Below are positions 21,525 to 24,570 of a stretch of DNA of 24,570 bases, in pieces. The notes beneath the pieces were generated by a model. It saw only the letters and a list, made by a program, of their open reading frames with translations. It did not search any database and was not told the origin of the DNA. Every line of letters starts with the position of its first letter. Position 1 is the first letter of the stretch. Position numbers and translations under genes: made by a program. Source of the DNA: an uncultured Collinsella sp. Lineage in GTDB: Bacteria > Actinomycetota > Coriobacteriia > Coriobacteriales > Coriobacteriaceae. The DNA is taken from the NCBI GenBank assembly GCA_958427895.1, contig CAUADW010000025.1:1-24570 (forward strand), read 5' to 3'.

Positions 21525-21571
21525 GCCCAAGCCACCGCAAAGGCGCCCGTCCCCTTTGCGGTGGCTTGGGG
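21525..21571. terminator. Perfect 18-bp stem between convergent thiD and SGNH gene
   Basis: CCCAAGCCACCGCAAAGG (21526-21543) and its exact complement (21553-21570) enclose a 9-nt loop. It lies 9 nt after the thiD stop and 7 nt from the opposing stop. No T-run follows on either strand, so it may shield 3' ends instead of terminating by itself. Confidence 0.6.
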
Positions 21572-21576
21572 TCGCG

Positions 21577-22236
21577 CTACTCACCGAGCATCTCTTGGAG
21601 CTTGGCTGCCACGGCATGGCCCAGGCTCTCGTGGCTTTCGGGCATCATGTGCAGATAATCGATATCGCCCGGCTCGGCAAAATCAGCGGCATTCAAAAAG
21701 TCGCAGCCAAACTGTTTAGCAGCATACGCATAGTATTCGGCAAAATGCTCCGAGGCCTCGACGGAGCGCTCGTCAAAGTCGGTCATGTACACATCGGCGA
21801 TCTGCGGTTTAATCTTGATAGGCGCCATCAGCAGAATACGCGGGCAGGGCGCGGCTTCGGTCCAGGGAAACGCGCGGACGGTGCGAATCAGCGCCATGGC
21901 ACCGTCAGCGATATCGGCAGCCCCCACGCTAAAGACCGTCTTGCAGTCGTTGGTGCCCAGCATAATCACGATCGCATCCAGCGGCTTATGAGCCTCGAGC
22001 AGCATCGGCAACGCGCGGATGCCGTTAAGATTGGTATCCAGATGGCACATGTCGTCACGCACCGTTGTGCGGCCGTTTAGTCCTTCCTCAATTACGTGCC
22101 AGCCCTCGCCCAGATCGCGCTGGGCCACGCCGCACCAGCGCACATCGTGCGCATAGCGCACCGCGGTGCCGTCGCGCATACCCGCCGGATCGTAGCCATA
22201 GGTATTGCTGTCGCCAAAGCACAGAACGTTTTTCAT
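21577..22236 (-). CDS. SGNH/GDSL hydrolase family protein
   Basis: A 219-residue single-domain SGNH esterase-type hydrolase without signal peptide, hence cytoplasmic. Block I is FGDSNTYGYDP (Ser10), block II the GLNGRT glycine/asparagine, block III LGTND (Asn96) and block V DYLH (Asp193, His196). The MKNVLCFGDSNTYG opening and the overall length resemble the arylesterase/acyltransferase branch known from Mycobacterium smegmatis (MsAcT), so short acyl esters are likely substrates. The natural substrate is unknown. The ATG at 22234-22236 has GGAAGGG 6 nt upstream. It is preceded by the terminator of the PARG-like gene and so is probably a single-gene unit. Confidence 0.88.
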   Translation of the reverse strand: MKNVLCFGDSNTYGYDPAGMRDGTAVRYAHDVRWCGVAQRDLGEGWHVIEEGLNGRTTVRDDMCHLDTNLNGIRALPMLLEAHKPLDAIVIMLGTNDCKTVFSVGAADIADGAMALIRTVRAFPWTEAAPCPRILLMAPIKIKPQIADVYMTDFDERSVEASEHFAEYYAYAAKQFGCDFLNAADFAEPGDIDYLHMMPESHESLGHAVAAKLQEMLGE

Positions 22237-22253
22237 CGTAAGCCCTTCCTTTA

Positions 22254-22289
22254 GTAAAAAGCCGACGGGAGCAGTCTCTCCCTCCGGCT
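22254..22289 (-). terminator. Rho-independent terminator of the PARG-like gene
   Basis: On the minus strand AGCCGGAGGGAG pairs with CTCCCGTCGGCT (minor mismatch) and TTTTTAC follows. It lies 26 nt past the stop at 22315. Confidence 0.75.
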
Positions 22290-22314
22290 CGACCTATCTG
22301 TCGGCACGTACCGA

Positions 22315-23430
22315 TTACAGGTACTTACGCCAATCGTCATCGTCCTCATCGTCCTCGGCGGCAGCCTGGGCTTGCTCGGCGGCGCGAGCGGCCGCAGCAC
22401 GAGCGGCAACCTGGGCATAGGACTCCTCGTTGCGCTCGGGGAAGTTTGTCAACACGTGCTCGAACTTGGCAAAATCCTCGTCCCAACGCGTAGAAGGCAC
22501 GGCAAAGAAGACCTGCTTGACCTTAAAGTCGCCCGATGCGAGCTCCTTGCGGAAGAGCTCGGCCACGGCCTCGGCGTCAAAGCCGTTGTTGTCGCAGCCC
22601 CAAGCGCCCAGCACGAGCTTCTCGCGACCCAACTCGTCGCAGATAGCAAGCACAAAGCGGATGCGATCGCGCAGGGCATCCAGCAAGGCATCGTCGCCCA
22701 TGCGATACTCCTGGCGAGCGCGCTTGGCGTTGGGTGCGGCGGCGACGATTACGTCGGCATATGCATGTACGTGGTTGCGGTCGAAGCGCACCGCAGGCAC
22801 CACCAGCGCACGATTGCGGTAAAGCTCGCAGTTGATGTTGCGGCGACGGTTCTCGCCGTACCATTTGCGCTGCCTATCGAGCACGTTGTACAGGTACGAA
22901 TCGGCACAGAGCGTGGCCTCCTGGCCCAGATAGCCCTGGATGTAGCCACCGCCCGGGTTGGTGAACGAGGCAAAGGCGAGCACGGCCATGTCGCAGAACT
23001 GCGCGTAGCCTCGGCCGTTATCCAGAATGGCCTGCGTGGCAGAGGCGTCGAGCACGGTGACCTCGGGCAGGACCGGAGCGGGCTTTTCGGCGGCAGGCGC
23101 GGACTCGGCCTCCGCGGCCTCCTCTGCGGGTGCAGGCTCGGCCGCGGCCTCGGTCTCTGCGGATGCAACCTCAGCGGCCTCGACCTCAGCGGCCCCAGAC
23201 TCCTCGGCAATCTGTTCCTCGGCAGTGTCGGCCGCTTGGGCCTTAGCCTTCATCGCCGCGACAAAACCGGCAGGCATACCATCGAACTCGCGCACGCCGG
23301 CAAGCGAGCGCTCAATATCCTTGGCGCACGCTTCGGACACAGTCGCCACGTGACGCTCGGCGGCCTTGGCACGCGCCTCGCGCTTGGGATTGGGTCTGCG
23401 GTTACGGTTCCTGTTGTCGACGTCTGCCAT
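22315..23430 (-). CDS. TIGR02452 / microbial PARG-like (DUF2263) protein with altered catalytic motif
   Basis: A 371-residue macrodomain-type protein related to bacterial poly(ADP-ribose) glycohydrolases. The core spans about 125-340: FTNPGGGYIQGYLGQEATLC (GGG at 160-162, QE at 170-171), then NRALVVPAVRF, VIVAAAPNAKR, LVLGAWGCDNNGFDAEAVAELF and VKQVFFAVPS. In active family members the loop reads GGG-X6-8-QEE; here the second Glu, the catalytic one, is Ala172 (codon GCC at 22915-22917). The N-terminus is basic (1-27), followed by an Ala/Glu/Pro-rich low-complexity linker (about 66-120), and the C-terminus is acidic. The ATG at 23428-23430 has AAAGG 9 nt upstream. It may bind ADP-ribose without hydrolysing it. 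Confidence 0.8.
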   Translation of the reverse strand: MADVDNRNRNRRPNPKREARAKAAERHVATVSEACAKDIERSLAGVREFDGMPAGFVAAMKAKAQAADTAEEQIAEESGAAEVEAAEVASAETEAAAEPAPAEEAAEAESAPAAEKPAPVLPEVTVLDASATQAILDNGRGYAQFCDMAVLAFASFTNPGGGYIQGYLGQEATLCADSYLYNVLDRQRKWYGENRRRNINCELYRNRALVVPAVRFDRNHVHAYADVIVAAAPNAKRARQEYRMGDDALLDALRDRIRFVLAICDELGREKLVLGAWGCDNNGFDAEAVAELFRKELASGDFKVKQVFFAVPSTRWDEDFAKFEHVLTNFPERNEESYAQVAARAAAARAAEQAQAAAEDDEDDDDWRKYL

Positions 23431-23495
23431 AAGTGGTCACCTTTCTCGGTCTCTGCCGCTATCGGCTTTTCCCATCCATGATACCCCGCCGCGTA

Positions 23496-23522
23496 CAAAA
23501 AAGACGGCCCCGAAGGACCGCC
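23496..23522 (-). terminator. Rho-independent terminator of the Bax inhibitor-1 gene
   Basis: On the minus strand GGCGGTCC-TTCG-GGGCCGTC forms an 8-bp stem with a UUCG tetraloop, followed by TTTTTTG. Confidence 0.85.
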
Positions 23523-23568
23523 TTTCGCATCGAATTGCGTGTGCGGCAAGCACCGCTGCAATTTGGCA

Positions 23569-24264
23569 CTAGTCGCGACGACCAAGGATATTCAGAATAC
23601 GCAGGAACACGTTGATGATGTCCACGAACAGGTTGGATGCCATGAGCACGGCGTTGGGCAGCGTGGGCGGCACCGTCGTTGCCACATAGGTGTCGTAGCC
23701 GATGAAACCGGCGAACACCACAATCACGATCAGGTCGGTGATGGACTGCGAAACGCCCATGAACATCAGCACGATCTCGACCAGAATCGTGGCAAGCAGG
23801 ATGCCAAAACCAATGCCATACACACGCTGGAAGAACTTGGGGAAGGTCACGCCCAGCGCACCAAAGACAAAGGTGATGGCGGCCGTGGCGATAAAGGCGG
23901 TGTTAATGGTAGGCAGGTCGTAGTTGGCAAGACCAAACGACGCCGTCAGGCCAAAGGTGCTCGCAAAGACCACGTAGCCCACGAGCGACAGGCCCACGGA
24001 CTGTTTGCTGGCAGCAGCCGACATCATGACCATGCCGACGATAGTCAAAATAAATGAGCCAAAGACCAGCGGCAAAGCGGCGCCGCTCATCATCATGCGC
24101 GCAAACGACATGGTGCTTGTAAAGTAAGCACCGGCGCCCATGGCGCAAAAGCCCAAAAAGATCAGGACAGACATGACAAGGTTGTACGCGCGCGGCGACA
24201 TCTCCTTGGCACGGCTTGCGCCGGTTTCGATGGGGCCGTTCTGATAGCCCTGGATATCGTTCAT
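23569..24264 (-). CDS. Bax inhibitor-1 family (YccA/YbhL-like) membrane protein
   Basis: A 231-residue integral membrane protein of the Bax inhibitor-1/TMBIM family with about seven hydrophobic segments. Bacterial members are linked to calcium leak or to FtsH quality control; the role here is unknown. The C-terminal block FAGFIGYDTYVAT (aspartate of the YDT motif) and SNLFVDIINVFLRILNILGRRD are diagnostic. I start at the ATG at 24262-24264 with AAAGGA 6 nt upstream; 19 further in-frame codons upstream have no family similarity. TACAAT (24320-24325, minus) is a possible -10. A clear terminator follows the gene. Confidence 0.9.
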   Translation of the reverse strand: MNDIQGYQNGPIETGASRAKEMSPRAYNLVMSVLIFLGFCAMGAGAYFTSTMSFARMMMSGAALPLVFGSFILTIVGMVMMSAAASKQSVGLSLVGYVVFASTFGLTASFGLANYDLPTINTAFIATAAITFVFGALGVTFPKFFQRVYGIGFGILLATILVEIVLMFMGVSQSITDLIVIVVFAGFIGYDTYVATTVPPTLPNAVLMASNLFVDIINVFLRILNILGRRD

Positions 24265-24343
24265 ACTTCGTCCTTTCAAAAAGCGCCGCGACGGCGCCGT
24301 AGCTGACAAGTTTCCTGCCATTGTACCCGAACGCCACGCGTTC

Positions 24344-24570
24344 TTACCTGCGACGCTCGCTCTCGAGTGTTCGGTCGAACGCCCACACCCACCAACGCAT
24401 CAGATGAGTCTGCGAGCCATCCGGTCGCTCGCGTGCCTGTTCTTCCAGATACAGTTCGGTCGCATGTCCGCCAAAACGAACCTTATAAGTCGCCGTACGA
24501 ATGCCGTGGACCGTCAGGCCAAAACCGGTGGACGAGACAATCTCGTCGATCGTAAAACAGCGACCGTCGA
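24344..24570 (-). CDS. Unrecognised protein, C-terminal part only
   Basis: About 74 C-terminal residues of a minus-strand gene that begins outside the window. The frame runs open from the right edge to a TAA at 24344-24346. It contains RCFTIDEIVSSTGFGLTVHG, TATYKVRFGGHATELYLEEQ and ends MRWWVWAFDRTLESERRR. The pattern suggests strands from a small alpha/beta domain, but I recognise no family. It lies upstream of the Bax inhibitor-1 gene with 79 bp between them, and a TACAAT box in that gap suggests the latter has its own promoter. Confidence 0.6.
   Translation of the reverse strand, partial: DGRCFTIDEIVSSTGFGLTVHGIRTATYKVRFGGHATELYLEEQARERPDGSQTHLMRWWVWAFDRTLESERRR

Noticed and set aside
1..24570. 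tRNA genes, CRISPR arrays, insertion sequences, phage genes
   Set aside because: I found no cloverleaf with a T-loop GTTCGA core in context, no evenly spaced direct repeats and no transposase or integrase motifs.

Overview
The window looks like a chromosomal housekeeping segment from a high-GC Gram-positive bacterium. It most resembles the Coriobacteriia, probably Collinsella or a close relative. That assignment is inferred from the style of the proteins, the GC-rich codon use, the strong AAAGGAG-type ribosome binding sites and the gene assortment; no database search was possible. I see no phage, transposase, CRISPR array or tRNA.

Layout, left to right. 1-833: 3' part of an O-acetylhomoserine sulfhydrylase (metY), minus strand. 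1063-2215: a C_GCAxxG_C_C redox-type protein (plus) converging on a YigZ/IMPACT protein (minus). 2440-2806: RNase P RNA (minus), with a long palindrome just beyond its 3' end. 3145-4311: ribosomal protein S1 (minus). 4628-6702: a HAD phosphatase (plus) whose stop codon overlaps that of a convergent L-cysteine desulfidase (minus). 6975-7999: rpiB (plus) and ndk (minus), each with a clear terminator. 8383-11842: an arginine block on the minus strand (a 24-residue leader peptide, argG, an unrecognised 56-aa gene, argH). 12117-12944: a Cof-type HAD phosphatase (plus), followed by a ~196-bp palindrome. 13220-17534: polA (minus), divergent from an M18 aminopeptidase (plus). 17638-19003: yaaA (plus) and a small membrane-anchored protein (minus). 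19054-21516: a TPP riboswitch, thiC and thiD (plus). 21577-24264: an SGNH hydrolase, a PARG-like (TIGR02452) protein and a Bax inhibitor-1 family protein (all minus). 24344-24570: the 3' end of an unrecognised gene (minus).

The main observation is upstream of argG. A good Shine-Dalgarno precedes a 24-codon ORF (11842 to 11768, minus) in which six of the last ten sense codons are arginine, ending Arg-Arg-Arg-stop. It is followed by a chain of five overlapping inverted repeats, the last one a hairpin with a U5 tract about 95 nt before argG. The repeats sort into two exclusive sets: 1, 3 and 5 (terminated) and 2 and 4 (read-through). This is the logic of a ribosome-mediated transcription attenuator sensing arginine. 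The next two genes in the same direction are an uncharacterised 56-aa protein and argH, so the block has the citrulline-to-arginine steps plus one unknown.

Other signals worth following: several large intergenic palindromes of unknown role (2328-2426, 12921-13116, 17550-17612, 21525-21571); a PARG-like protein whose QEE catalytic motif reads QEA; a TPP riboswitch that abuts or includes the thiC Shine-Dalgarno; operator-like palindromes in front of thiD and the cysteine desulfidase; and a structured stretch between rnpB and rpsA that could encode a small RNA.
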